From NCBI RefSeq assembly GCF_025602895.1, contig NW_026516250.1:124001-188000 (forward strand): 64,000 nt of DNA, read 5' to 3'. The notes below the pieces were generated by a model. The model was not told the DNA's origin, made no database searches, and worked only from the letters and a program-made list of their open reading frames with translations. The stretch comes from Polychytrium aggregatum (lineage: Eukaryota > Chytridiomycota > Chytridiomycetes > Polychytriales). Positions 33,401-52,711 of this stretch are shown here, in pieces. The position numbers and the translations under genes were made by a program. Numbering within the stretch: position 1 is the stretch's first letter; each line of letters begins with the position of its first letter.

Positions 33401-36035
33401 TCCGACCCGGGCATCGACAGCACTCAGAGGATCGTCCAGGAAGATAATGTCGGCGTCGGCGTAGACCGCACGGGCCAGTGCAATGCGGGCTCGCTGGCCA
33501 CCCGACAGAGTCACGCCTCGTTCGCCGACCACAGTCTCCTCGCCTTCGGGGAAGCGGCCAAGATCGTGCTCGAGGGCGCAGGCCTTGACGACGGTGCGGA
33601 ACCACTGCTCTCGATACGGGGCACCAAAGAGGATGTTGTCGCGGATGGTGCCGGAGAGGATCCACGGCTGCTGCGATGCATAGGCCATCTTGCGCGAGCG
33701 CGTGTGAATGGTTCCGGCTCTGATCTCCATCTCGCCGAGGAGGGCGTTCAGCAGACTGGTCTTGCCGGCGCCGACTGGTCCGACGATGCCCACGAGCTCA
33801 CCGGTGTTGGCCTGGAACGAGATGCTGTTGAGGATGCACACGTCTTCCTTCTTCTCGAGGCTGGGCACTGGCGTCGCTGTTTTGGACGGAGACTTTGGCG
33901 GTGCTTTCCGACCACCCAAGGGAGTCGTGCCCCACGCAAGGGAGGCGTCGTTGACCAAGACCGCCAGCTTGGGGTCGACCGAGTCCAGATGGGCCACATC
34001 GGCGCTGTGGCTGGCGAGGCGATCAATCTCAGGCAGAGACAGGAACTCCTGGATTCGCTGGAGTGACACGCGAGCCTCGGTAACAAACTGCACGGCCTTG
34101 GGAATGAAATTGGTCATGTCGAGTCGGATGATGTTGAACAAAGGAATGGACGTGAAGATCTTGGCCGGGGTAAGGGCTTCGCCGAGGGCATAGGTCGTTC
34201 CAAAGGCCAGGAGAGCAATCAGGGTGGGCGAAACAAAGTAGATCGAGTCGTTGATGGCACGGAGGAGCGAGCTCTTGGTCATCTGGTGGACTTCGTGTGA
34301 GCGCAGGTCGTTGACGTTGTCTATAAACGGTCGCTCCCAGGCATAGAGCTTGATGACCTGGATGCCGCTGAGCAGGTCGGAGAGACTGCTGATGCGCTTA
34401 TCACGGAACTTGTTGGTTTCGCGGCGGATTGCACCAAACATCTTGCCGAATTGCGACTGGAGCGGAACGAGGAGGGCTGGACGGATCGAGACCAGATGGG
34501 GGTGTGGTCCGCAGAGGCTCAGCGTTAGAAACCATGGTCAAGCGCGGTGCAGCGGCAGCGATAGCCATGCCGAGCAGGAAAAGGCGACAGCGAATAGGGA
34601 GAGTGGCACTCGAATCGAACAGCATGCGTGGGAAGGACGGTGCCCTTGATGCACAACGGGATCTCTGCAGGCCGCAACATGGACAACCAGAACCTTGGCC
34701 ACTCGGCATGGCACGAGAGCATAGCAGAGGAGGGCATAGTAGAGGAGGGCAGAGCGTAGCAGAGGAGGGCAGAAGCTCAAAGGCAAGCAACAAGCAGGCC
34801 TGAGAATAACTGTGGGCTGTGCGTCAAGTACTCAGCAGCCAGCCAACACTCACCAAGACCGAGCATGCCTGCCAGGCTCGAGACGCCGATCTGCTCCCAC
34901 AGACAGTAGAGCACAAGAGCAAACTCAAACGGCGCCAGGATCAGATAGATAGCATAGATACAGGTGTCCTCGAGACGCTGAACATCGGCCGAGATCATGT
35001 TGACGATCACACCGGTGCTGGAGGTGTGGCCGATAGAGAGATTCAGGCACTTGCGGTACATGGTTGCGATGAAGCTGATGCGGAGGTTCATGCCCGTGCG
35101 GGTGGTTGTGAAGACGTTGAAATGCGAAAAGAACTGGGAGAGGGCAAGGACGATCGACAGAAGCACCACCCAAACGTAGCCCATGTATGCTGGGCTGGTG
35201 CCAATGTCCTGGAACCAAACTAGAAGCTGGCTGGAGACACGGAGGGAGACACGGAGAAGGGTCAGGAAGGCTGATGCAGCATGCCGCTGCCCATTCGGTA
35301 CCGCTGGTGTTTCGGTCGTCGGCGACATGGGCGAGGATGTCGTGGTCGACACTCGCAAGCACTCACCCGAGAAGGAGGGCGTTCCCGACTCTCAGTACAC
35401 AGACAAGGAACACTAGCAAAACGGATTGTCGGTAACTGATCCACATTACTCGCATCTAGACAGGGTGAGTCGATACATGGGATGAGAGGAAGTGAGAGAC
35501 GAGGCGAGGATCAAAGGGTGATCGGAGGCAAGTGTGGCCTCGGCCAATGCACATTGACAGACGACTCCAGCGATCGGATGCAAGGGGCAAGGCGGCTACC
35601 ATGACTTTCCAGAGCTTGGGCGACGGCTTCTTGGCCTCCCTCTCCCATTCACGGAGAAGACGTTCGGAAGTGGCGTTGCAGTCATCGCTGGGTCTGGGAG
35701 ATGGACGACACAAGCGATCCGACGAGGTTAAATCACGGAGCCGATGGCCAGAGAGAGCGATGCTGGGTCATTGCTTTGCCGTGCTCTGAGCCAGCGCGAG
35801 ATCCCTCCCCGGAGAGCGAATGGCGGCGGGATGGCAGCGAAGCGGCAGCGTACTCGATGGGGGCAAAGTTCTTCAGAGAGAGCGTATTCTTGGCGCCGTG
35901 GGAGAAGAGAAAGGTCATGTGCGAATAGAACCCCTTTTGCAGAGGGTTCATGCTGTGGTGCGGAGGAGCGACCTTGGAGGACGGGTCCTCTTTTTTCTGG
36001 TCCTCAGGGGACTTCTTGGGCCAATTGAAGGGCAT
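30478..36035 (-). CDS. ABCC-type (MRP) ABC transporter, short form
   Basis: Full ABC exporter without an N-terminal TMD0. Nine exons: 36035-35854, 35693-35600, 35455-35367, 35230-34854, 34476-33399, 33155-32472, 32219-31881, 31713-31278 and 31119-30478; 1306 residues. Order is TMD1, NBD1, TMD2, NBD2. NBD1 has Walker A GPVGAGKTS, signature LSGGQRARIALARA and Walker B IIFLDDP, with the Asp-for-Glu change normal for ABCC NBD1. NBD2 has GRTGAGKSS (split by an intron between GAG and KSS), a degenerate signature NWSFGERQLICLARA, and IIVMDEATSAVD. TMD2 includes GRIMNRFAKDINLMDDNLP. Family substrates are conjugated organic anions and drugs, at the plasma or vacuolar membrane. The first three exons are less certain than the rest; the start could be the ATG at 36071. 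Confidence 0.92.
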
Positions 36036-37465
36036 GCTTGTCGGATACGAAAAATGAGATATAGAGGACAATCGATGCGATTAGGGAGCAGGGGGGGGGA
36101 TTAAGAGGAATAGTTCCGATGTTACGGACGACACGAATGAGGGGGTGAAAGTGCGCTGAGCTGAAGCGGAGGCTTCCAGGACCGGGTCGAGTGAGCCTTC
36201 TCGGATAGAGCCGAGCCGAAGCAGGGCGATGAAACAGGGGGAGTTTCTGGTGCGATGCGGATTTTAATGCTCCGGGATCGACGTTTGTGCCCCGGACTCG
36301 CAGGATGTATTGGGGCGATGGAATTGGGAAATTGCAGACAACAGGCGCTGCAGCCTCTGTATGGGGGGTATCCAGAGAGGTTCTTGGCCGTGGAGCTGAG
36401 GCGCTAGCCTCGGGGATGTAGCAGAATGTTAAGGGAGAAGGGGGATGGACGGCGAGAGGCCTGTGGCTCGTGGCTGCTGAGGGGTGCACTGTCTGGGGGA
36501 GAAAGAAGACGATATGGTGCGAAGAGGCCCGAAGAAGCAAATATATATGTGGTTGAGGGGGACCTTGGAGGGCCGGACAGGCAGGATGGTCGTGGGAGCC
36601 ACAGGCCGGATGAGCAGAGCAGCTCCGGAGCGGGAAGCGGATGGCCCTGACATTTTTTCCATGGCTCTGTTTTTTTTGTCAGCGAAAGGGTGAGGCCCGG
36701 CCTCCACAGCCACAAAGGGCCATTGGGCCAACAAGCCGAGGCAGGTGACTGGGCATGCGCAGCACATGGCGGGTCGGTTCCATCGGATTTTGCCGTGGAA
36801 CAGCGGCTGGTGGCGATCTGCGGCTGCGCTGGCGGGATGTTCGACGAAACAGAAGCCCTGGCGGCGAAACGGAAGGAGAAGCACGGAGGCACAGACGCCG
36901 ATCCGATCCGATCCGATCCGATCCGGTGTGCGTGAAGCGTGGAGACATAGGGCTGATGCTGATGCTGATGCTGGTGCTGATGCTGGCAAATACTTGGCAT
37001 CGTCTGCACTTGGTTTCGCCTCCGGCTCAGTCCGCAAATCGCTCATCCACAAGTCGTTGGCACACCAACGCCGCTGCAGCAATCAAAGCAGAACATCATG
37101 GGCTCTATTGTTGCGGGTGCCCCGAAGCACTGACGATCGGTCGCAGTTCCATCTGCACATTCACGAGCAGCAGCGGCAGGACTTGTGATCATGCCCCACA
37201 TCCACCTTGAGCAGACAGCACCAACAGCCGACAGGGCAAGACACACAAAAAAAGTAATAACGGCAAAATCACAGAAGAAATGAAGTCGAGAAGGGGTGGG
37301 GTAGGGTGGGAAGACCGGAGGACGAGGAAGACCAGGGAGGAAGGTACAATTGGCAGCAGGGTAGCGGTGGTCGTCAGTACAGAGTCTCGAGTTGTTGCTG
37401 CCAAGGATGGCCGGCTCTGCGCTGTGGTGGGTCGGGCCGGCGGCGAAAGTTACTGCAGGCGCCCG
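36036..37465. other. Intergenic region (ABC transporter promoter)
   Basis: About 1.4 kb. It contains a GATCC pentamer run at 36900-36926 followed directly by a GATGCT hexamer run at 36953-36990. No gene is seen; the frames encoded by these repeats are artefacts. Confidence 0.5.
36900..36990. repeat. GATCC and GATGCT tandem repeats
   Basis: Two adjacent short arrays: about five GATCC units and then about six GAT(G)CTG units, in the upstream region of the ABC transporter gene. Confidence 0.85.
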
Positions 37466-40890
<3,425 letters not shown>

Positions 40891-41780
40891 GACGACGGAG
40901 ACGCTTGTTCCGGGGGGGAGGTAGGGAGAAGGATGAGCAGCGGCGAGGATGCGAAGGGGGGGGAGGAGTTATGCAGGCTTGGGATGGCGAGGGCGCGAGG
41001 CGGCCGCTTCAAGGAGGTGGATGAAGACAGGCACGAGGGGCGGCGGCAGCGGCCGAGCGGTCGACAATGCCAAAAGTCTAGAAAGCTGAGGGCGTCTTTG
41101 GCCGCACGCGCAGTGGGGGTCGCTGTGATTGCGGGCTGTGGCACAGATCCACGCCGACCACGCGACGCTGGATATCGGCCGCAGCGGCTTGCTTGCGGCC
41201 AGAGGATGTTGCCCTGGCGCCGGTCATGCAACCGCGTGGTGTGGGCCGGGGCGATGGAGCGGAGCGCATGCTGCGTGCAGCACATCATAGCCATGCTCCT
41301 GGCTGCGTCGGTGGACCTCGTGCTTGATCAATACACGGCGGGACACAAGCCAAAGGTGTGTTTGGGAACCCCGTACTCTTGGACACATCGGTTGGACACA
41401 TCGGTTGGGCACATCGGTTGGACATCGGTGTACTCAGAAACCAGAACAGACGGCCAAAGGCACTCCAGGAAACAGGACATCCTGCCTCATGTGACGAGTG
41501 CCATGAAGAAAAGAGTGGGCAATAGAAAGAAGAGGGGAGGGGCTGGGAATCGTAGCAATCGCAAGGACGTATCGGCACAAAAGGAGAGGATCACGCAAAG
41601 AGATGTAGATTATGCTGGTGGATCGGCGGTAGCCGGGCCCCGCCAGATCAGAATAATTACTCTAGAAGAACGCAATGCGCGCCCCCCAAAAAACCGACAC
41701 CGCATGGCGGAGAGGCAAGTAGCAAGAGTTGTCCGAGACGGCTATGTACATGGGAGGCGTAGTGGGAGGGAGCGGGAAGC
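40891..41780. other. Spacer between the two MAP kinase genes
   Basis: About 0.9 kb holding the copy A promoter and the copy B 3' end. It has a 13-bp tandem repeat at about 41379-41429. No gene is seen. Confidence 0.5.
41379..41429. repeat. TTGGACACATCGG minisatellite
   Basis: Three to four tandem units of about 13 bases (TTGGACACATCGG and variants) in the spacer between the MAP kinase genes. Confidence 0.85.
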
Positions 41781-44637
<2,857 letters not shown>

Positions 44638-45845
44638 GGTGGGCAGGAGAGGCGGGGAGCAGGACGGCGATGGCGGGCAAGATCGGGCAAAGGATGGACG
44701 ATGCCAGAGGAGGCTGGAGCGCAGACCCAAGACCAGGAGCGCCGGCGAAGCGACCCGAGGCCGGCGTGCGTGTGTGTGTGCGCGGAGGGGGACTGCAGGA
44801 GTGGGACTGGCGTGCTGCGGGCGGGAGAGAACACTGGGCGAGGGAACAGCGACGAACACGACAGCAGCGCGGACGAGGGGCGCACAAGCGAGCGACGAAC
44901 ATGGGAGGGGGAGGGCGTTGGGACAGCAGCAGCGACCGGACAAGCGAGGACAAGCAAGGACAAGCGAGGCGGATCCCAAGGACGCGAGCACTGAGCCGAG
45001 AACCACGAACGCATTCTGTCGGAGTCGCCGAGGTGCGATGATGCCAAGTGGTGGTGATGCCAAGCGGTGATGATATCAAGTCGTGATGGCACCAAGCAGA
45101 GAGCATTGGGCACACCGCATCGATCGCACCCACAGCAACGGCACCCACAGCAGCAACAGCACCCACAGCAGCGCCAGTGGCACCACGGGCAGCCCAGCGC
45201 TGGTTGTTGTGCGCCCATGTCCCCACAGTCTGTGTATCGCCCACCGCCACATGTCCCTGCCTCGTTGGCGTCCCCGTCCACACAGGCGGTGCTGTCGTTT
45301 CCTTTTCGGGCCCGCTGTGCCGGCTCTCAAGGGCGAAAAGGCAATGCCCGTCGCACACGGCACGCCCCCCCGCCGTCGCCACCGACACGACCCCGCTGCG
45401 CACTGGCTGAACGTGGTTGCCGATTCGATGGCCCAGAAGAGCCGGCGTGCCTTGGACTGGGCGCCGCCGGCATGCCGAGAGCGATTCGATTCGTCTGGCT
45501 GCGGGTGTGGGCCAGGTGCCGCTGGCGTGGACGGCGCTGGTCCAAATGCGAGTCTCAAGTGCCGGTCCAAGGTGCTGGGCCCAAGCGCCGGACCAAATCG
45601 CCGGACCAGCGCTCTGGTCCTGTCGCTGGTCTGCTCCTTCTGTCTTGCTCCAACATGACCCCTGACACTCGCATGTGTTGCTTCGTGCGTGCCTCGCACC
45701 AAGTGTCGCGCCAAAACCGCCATGTCCCTTGCTCCTCCTTCTCCCCGCGCTGCAGCAGCCTCGCGCTTGCAGATCCTCTTCACGCCTCGGCCATTCATCC
45801 GCCACTCGCCCCATCCTCCCCAGCGACACCGGCTGCCACCCGTCC
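44638..45845. other. Divergent promoter region, MAPK copy B / kinesin
   Basis: About 1.2 kb between two divergent genes. It contains GACAAGCGAGGACAAGC repeats near 44938-44970 and CACCCACAGCAGCAA-type repeats at 45118-45190. Minus-strand open frames of over 400 residues cross it but are compositionally biased and have no domains. They are not called. Confidence 0.5.
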
Positions 45846-48800
45846 ATGTCGTTTCCTGTCCAAGTTGCGTTGCGGGTACGCAGCTGTCTCGCCCCGTGGT
45901 TGCACTTGCGCCGGCACCACGCTCGCTCGCCACCGCCCACCTCCTTGCTGCACCACCACGTTCGCCTCTCACCACATTGCCCTGCGGATGATTGCCCTTC
46001 ATCGGCTGAACACATGCGCGTTCGTTCCCTGCCAGATCCGGCCGACCAGCACCGATGCGTCGCTGCCGCACCGGCCGCTTGTCCTGGGCGTCGTGCAGGG
46101 CCATCCAACCCAAGTCACTCTCTCGACGCCCAGCCACCACTACACCAACAACCTCAACAGCAGCGGTGGCCGATGCTTCACCTTCGACCACGTCTTTGAC
46201 CAGCCCACGCTTCAGGAGCATCTCTACAACCGCGTGTGCCGCTCGCTGGTCGAGCAGTTCCTCGATGGCTTCAATGTCACCATTCTCGCATAGTAAGTCG
46301 ACGCCACAGCAGCGCTTTTCACAGTCGGCCAGACTCGCTAAACTGTAACCATCGCATTGAATTGCGCTGCATCCACCCCCACCCCACCCCATCCGTTCCA
46401 CCGCACGGTTCCCTGCTTGCCTTTGCCAGCGGCCAGACTTCCAGCGGCAAGACCTTCACCATGGGCTCGGCCGAGCCGGACCAGAACCATCTGCGCGGAA
46501 TCATCCCACGCGTGATCCAGCAAATCTTTGAATCGCCACAGGTTCGACCATGACAGGCATCCGGCGACTCGCAGTCGGGACAGATCGGTGTCTGACATCC
46601 TCGTGCCCTGTGCTCGTTGCGCGATCTGCTCCAGACGAGCGACCCGTCGTCGTTCAATCTCAAGGTGTCCTTTGTTGAGATCTACCAGGAGCAGGTACAT
46701 CCGACGCGAGCGTATCTGCATCCCGGCCGACACGGACATGGCGATCGGTTGGCTGACACTGCACCTCCACAACCGGGCAATCCAAACGACGCTATGGGAT
46801 ATGCATGAAGCTACGCGATCTCCTCTCGGGTGAAGGCGAGAATCGAGAGATTGCCATCCGCGAAGACCGGACTGGCGCCATCAATCTCTCGGGAGTCTCT
46901 GAGCCTCAGATCCGGTCCGCCGACGATGCCCTCAAGTTAGTAATCTAACATGGGATCCACATCCATGCTGAGGACCCGTGCGTGTGGCTGAGACACCAGA
47001 GGCTAGAGCATCAGAGGCAGAGGCCAGAGCATCAGAGGCAGTACATGTTTCCCCTCTTGGTCCAGACATGAGCACCGCCTCAACAGGCCATGCCATCGTT
47101 GGGGCTGCCAAGGCACTCATGTGCCACCACTCACTCATGTGCCACCGCCCATGTGCCATCGCTGCCGTTCTTGTTTCAGATTCGTTCGAACAGGCTCGCA
47201 AGCACGTACCACCGGAGACACTCAGATGCATCTCTACTCGTCCCGTTCGCACGCCATCTTCACATTGACCCTCCAACAGCGCTGCCCAAAGTCCGACACC
47301 GACGGTTCGTCCAAGATCCTCAAATACTCCAAAATCCATCTGGTCGACCTCGCAGGGAGCGAACGTGCCAAGAGAACTGGTGCGGAGGGCCTGCGGTTCA
47401 AAGAGTCGATCAAGGTAAGCCAGAGGGGCCACATAGTGTCGCCGCCGCAGTTGCGCATCTCCAGGACAACGTGTCTTTGTCCACCGCTGGTTAACAGCAA
47501 GAACATTGCCCCCTCCCAAGATCAACTCGGGCCTGCTCGCACTGGGCAATGTCATCAGCATCCTAGGAGGAGACCGGCCCAGCAGCGAGGCCGCAGATCG
47601 ACACATTCCATACCGTGACTCGAAGCTCACCAGGTAAGCTCGATGTTCCCTACCTCCGGCAGTGGAAACGTTCGGTTCGCCTGCGAAGATATAGCTGGAG
47701 ATCAGTCGTGAGATTGATGCCCTCAAGAGCCCAGCGTCGGCGAGCTCACGTCGTGGTGTTGGTGCTCCTAGGCTGCTGCAAGATTCTCTGGGTGGGAACG
47801 CCAAGGCAAGTGCATCGGGTGGATCAAAGATGCTGCTGCAAACTGTGCCGAACACTTCGTCCCCGTGATAACTGTTTGCTTATTGAATTGGCTGCTCGGG
47901 GCTGCAGACGCTCATGATTGCCTGCGTGAGGTGAGTCAGCCATCTCAGGGGCGCCATGAGCACGCCATTGTGTGCGGAGCAATAGTTCTTCGTGAACATG
48001 CCACCCGCTGATTGCATTGAGTCATCGGCACTACTCGCATGCGACGTAATCTCCTGCTCCTGGCATCCTCGATTCCAGCCCACTGGAAGATGATTACGAA
48101 GAAACCCTCAACACTCTCAAGTATGTTATGGGCGCTCGCCTTGACACCGTATGTCCCAACGATCCGCCCCTTGCTGTTGGCCAAGTGCCAATCGACTCAC
48201 CGCAGCGATAAACTACCACAGATATGCCTATCGTGCCCGTCGGATCCAGAACAAGCCAATCATCAACCAACTCCAGGAAGAGGTGCGTTGCAGTGCCATC
48301 ACGCAAGCGATATACCTTATATGAAACATTTGTGGCTGCGCTGGTTCTCATAGCACAACTCCAACCTCGCCGCATCATCGATTCGACCGCTGTCGCCATG
48401 ACAGAGCTCCAAGATCCAAGATATGCAGAGCAAGATTGACCAACTGGAGAGCATGATGAAAGCCTATTCCTCCGAGTCCACGGAGGGCACGGGGCCGGCA
48501 ATTGCCCCTGCTGCCGAAGGCGACCCCGGCCACCCAAAGATCAGAGCCCTGCGACCTGCCAGTGCAACCGAGGAGCTCGACGACTTGGACAACGAGAGTT
48601 GGATGGCCGTCTTTGTGCAGGAAGCCAAGAAGAGAACATCCAAAGCAGCCCGTAAGCTGGAGGGGAGCTGGATGCAGCAGCGGTTGCTGTATCAGGTGCA
48701 TGCACACTGGAATTTGTCCGTTTGGCGATGCTCTTCCGGGTCACGTCCGCATCTCAAGAGTCACCGGCACGATGTTACTTGTTCCTTGACCACAGGTGCC

Positions 48801-51800
48801 TATCGGGAGCTGATTGCGGCCAGAAGGACCATCCAAGACGAGCGTGCCCGGACCCGCCAACTGGAGGAGCATTTGATGGTAGGGGCTCAGCGGCAGCGCA
48901 ACCATGCCACCCACAACTGTGATTTCAGAGCATGGGATCAGGTATCGGCGCAACCCCACGCCATACACCACACCGTGTCCATATCTCTTACTCTCCCCCC
49001 CCCGGACCTATGATCGGCCTTCGTGTGTCCGCCCTTCTCAAAATGCAGAAACTCAAGGCAGAACAGGCAGATACGCAGTTCCAACTCGAGTCCTTGGCAA
49101 CTGAACACAATCGACTGAGCGACCAAATGTCGGCCATCAACGCTGAGCTGGAGGAACTCATCGATCCGCTCGATGTAGTCCTTCGCGGCATGCTCTGGGA
49201 TGACGAGCAGCAGGACATTGTGGTGCGCTTCCTGACCCACAGAAGACCTAGCGCGTATGGGTATGCGGTGACTTTGAGCGAGTGCATATGCATCCGGATG
49301 TCTGTGATACTGCCGACCGACATGCCTTCATTACTTGGAAGAGTGGGGACTTGCGTGAATGCTGAATGGTGACTTGGCTGATAAACTTGCAACGACGGAT
49401 CGAAGCAGAACAGCGACCGCACACGACGGCACCGATCTCGAACACCGATCTGTTCGTAGAGTAAGCCTCGATCTTCATTTCCGGCCAAACGACAGCACCA
49501 TGCTATTGTTGATGTTTGGTGGACTCACGAGTGTCGCACCCCTCCCCCTTTCAGATCCCGAGACCGCAAACGCATCTTGCTGGATCACCGGCGCCAACGG
49601 TGCTACGAACGAGACACTCAAGGTAGGAGCCACCGTAGCTCAGCACAATACAGCTTGCCGGACTTTGAGTGTCCCTCCGTACAAATCATGACATGCCATG
49701 ACGTGGGGCCACTCAATCTAACTGTGTGGCTGCTCGTTCCGCCGCCAGCGCTCACCAGCGAGACGAGGAGTGCGAAAAGCAAAAGCTTGAGGTCCTTCGT
49801 CTGGAAGACGAGCTGCTCGAGTCCAGTAAAGTCATCAAGAGCCTGAAGGACGAGATCCAAGTTTTGAAGATGCAGTTTATTGCCGAGGAAACACTCTGCC
49901 AAGCCAGAAGCACCATGCTCGAGAAGATGGAGCGGTATGACTCGATCTCGGGGGGTTCTGTTGTTGTGGCTCAATGTATTTCGATTCAACTGAGGTGCCT
50001 GAGACTATTGGGAGCCGGAATATTGATCAATATGAGGACCGAGATTCGCTTTCTCGCATCCTACTCACTCACTCACTCACTTTGCATTCGCCGGGGGCCA
50101 ATCCCACAGAAGGAACAAAGAGCAGCGCCTCGAGATCGACGCCTTGCGGGACAGAGTCGCTCAGCTCGAATCCCTGGACAGGTCCCTGGAGAGGCAATTC
50201 GACGTGCGCCGTCCCAAAACAATGGCCTCGATCAATTATCGCGACGAGCGCGGGCTGCGGATGCAGATGGGTGATCCAGACGATGCTCGCCTGAGCGAGG
50301 ACCAGCTTCGGTCCATCGCCGATCAGCGCAGCTCTCGCGCTGAGAGCCGGCACGATGTGGAAGATGCTGAAGGCGCAGAAAGTGTGGGCGGACAAGCAAA
50401 GACGATGGCAGCCAGGTAAACTCATATCGAGGGACTGTCGGCCCATTCGTTACACTGGGGGAACTCCAAGATCGAATAATAGCACGAACGCAGATCCTTA
50501 GTGTCGCGAGCTGATGGCTCCCCCACTATCACCACAGTGCCGGTTTTAGGGCTGAGACTGCTTCGGTCGGTGTCGACGCAGACCAAGCCGGCGAAGATCC
50601 AGACAACGATTCACAGCGCGAGCTCAACATCGCCATGAAAGCCAAGGTCGATGCAGTCAAGGATCTATCAAGGATGGGCAAAGAGTAAGCCCCCGGCTTG
50701 CAGTATCACTCGATAGAGCAGCTATGAGGGGAGAAATGAAAGCGAGGCGGGCTGCAAACTGTGCAAACTGTGCAAACTGTGCAAACTGTGCAAACTCTGC
50801 GAGCTGTGCTGAGTCACTTGGTCGCATACTGATGGCACGACAAATCGGCGATACTGCCTTGCGCAGGATGGATAAGCTCAAATCGCAGTTCACAGAGAAG
50901 TCCATGCGTCTGGAGAAGCACATCGAGGCGCTCTCCCGCGACAACGCCAAGCTGGACAAGGACCTGGCGGATCTGGAGCAGGTTCGACGCGAGGTTATCG
51001 TGGGAAAGCGCAATGGGTGTATCATTTTAGGTCGTCGAAGGAATCCCACACGAAGGAGCCGCACATCCTGAGCGCTCTCGATCGGTGCACAGATCAAAGA
51101 AAGGCAGAAGGACGAGTACGAGAGAAAAATCAAGCAGCTGGAGACCCAGGTGAGCCACGCCGGTGGTGTCGTGGGATGTTCCGATGCTCGACCTGAGTCT
51201 GGATCCGATTGATCTGGGTGCAAATCGAGTCGATCGGCACCATTCCGGCCAAGACTGGCTTGCTATTGTTTGTGCTGGGGGTGGAGTTCCTCTGAAACTC
51301 ACATTGCAGCACATGGGGCAGATATACAAGCTACGAAACAAGAAGAAGGAGGGCGATCGCTTGTCCAAAGACAAAGAATCACTTGAGAAGCGGATCAGCG
51401 ACCTGCAGCAAGAGGTCGAACGAGCAGGCAGTTCTCATTCGCTGCTCAAGAAAAAGCTCAAAGACGGTCAGTGCTTGCGTGCGAGCTGATGGGGCTTCCG
51501 TGAATGCCACATCAAATGACGGCGAAAGCTGTGGTGACAGACACCTTCCAGCTCTCGTACTGCTGATGTACTCACTGACCACACATCACCCAGACCAAGA
51601 CAAGCTCAGTGACATGGAACAGCGACTGGGCAAGGAGACAGCTGCACTCAACAAGCAGCACGAGGACGACATGAAAAAGATCCGGCATCTCGAGGTGCAG
51701 TACGAGATGTGCCGGAAGAAGCTCGACCGCAAGACCGAGGAGATCGCTGTGCTGGTCAAGAAGATCAAGGACGGAGCTCTGATGGGCGGCACAAAGCCCC

Positions 51801-52711
51801 GCGAGAAATTCGCAGCGACTGTGGCGGATGGGTAAGCCGGAAGACCTTTATCTCCCTCACAGCATATCCTCGCGACTCTTGGGCGAAACCACGGTGCGTC
51901 AGACTCTGATTTCTATTGTGGCTGCTCAGATCCTCGCCAGTGCCACCGAAAGAGGGCGGCGGGAATCAAGAGCCTCCAGCGAACACGACCGAGACAGCAA
52001 ACAAGAGCATCAAGCTTTCCGACGCCGATGTCGAGGAACTCCGGAGGGATCTAGGTCATCTCAATGGTAGCAAGGAGCTCATCGCATCTCTGGTGAGTGA
52101 CCGAATCAGCAGACGACCGAGCGATCGAAGAGCACCGTCACTCGACAACGTGAGATCGCCCCACGGAGCACGAATGATGTGCGTGTTAGCCATTTCTGAT
52201 GGCCCACACTTTCGACAATTCTGGCAGAGCGACCAACCCGAGTGCGACCGTATCAAGGCCTGGACTGCGTTTGTGAGCCGGGTGACAAAGTCGCCAGAGA
52301 ATGCAGAATCGACGACTCAGACGGAGAGGTAGGCGCAGAGATAGTTCAAAGACATTCACCCCCCGGCACAATTCGTGGTTGTTGCCAGGGAGCCTGGCCA
52401 ACCGATATCACGTTCAAACTAACAACATGATCCGTCTGCGCAGCTGGGCCGAGATATTCGAGATCCCTTTCGCAGCAATCCAGAAGGATCTATATTTTTG
52501 TACGTGCAAAGGCTTACACTCGATGGCACTGCGCTGCTTCCGGATGCACATTTGTTCGGCCGACAACCCGCTGACTGTGTTGGTTCGTTGCTCTCGGCCA
52601 GATCGACAGACATCGAAGGATCTCAAGGCCAAACTGAGAGAGGTCGTCGCCATCAATCAACGACTGACGGGTGCTCCCGAGCATACCAAAAGTATCTCGG
52701 CAGCTTGCTGA
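45846..52711 (+). CDS. Kinesin-4-like motor protein with long coiled-coil tail
   Basis: Plus-end-type microtubule motor. The motor exons are firm: 45846-45875, 46036-46292, 46430-46541, 46635-46694, 46811-46935, 47180-47414, 47521-47633, 47772-47805, 47908-47930, 48079-48120, 48222-48282, 48414-48651 and 48796-48878. Motifs in order: [27 protein letters not shown] (P-loop, SSGKT for the usual TGSGKT), SSRSHAIF switch [11 protein letters not shown] switch [37 protein letters not shown]. The neck sequence points to kinesin-4 (KIF4/KIF21). The tail is coiled coil, with anchors near 49048-49170, 49749-49932, 50144-50417, 50868-51000, 51310-51465 and 51600-51832, ending [17 protein letters not shown]. 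Tail splice sites and the exact stop are uncertain. One intron has a GC donor. Confidence 0.88.
47806..47907 (+). other. GC-AG intron in the kinesin gene
   Basis: The donor is AAG|GCAAGT after [11 protein letters not shown], and the acceptor is GCTGCAG before TLMIACV. The joined peptide GGNAKTLMIACVS is the invariant kinesin loop, so the junction is fixed by homology. Confidence 0.85.
50752..50805. repeat. CTGTGCAAA nonamer minisatellite
   Basis: Five to six tandem nine-base units lie in a probable intron of the kinesin tail region. Read through, they would give Cys-Ala-Asn repeats. Confidence 0.85.

Noticed and set aside
45076-46401. A 441-residue minus-strand frame upstream of MAPK copy B
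   Set aside because: It overlaps firm kinesin exons on the other strand, is Gly/Arg/Ala-biased and has no recognisable motif.
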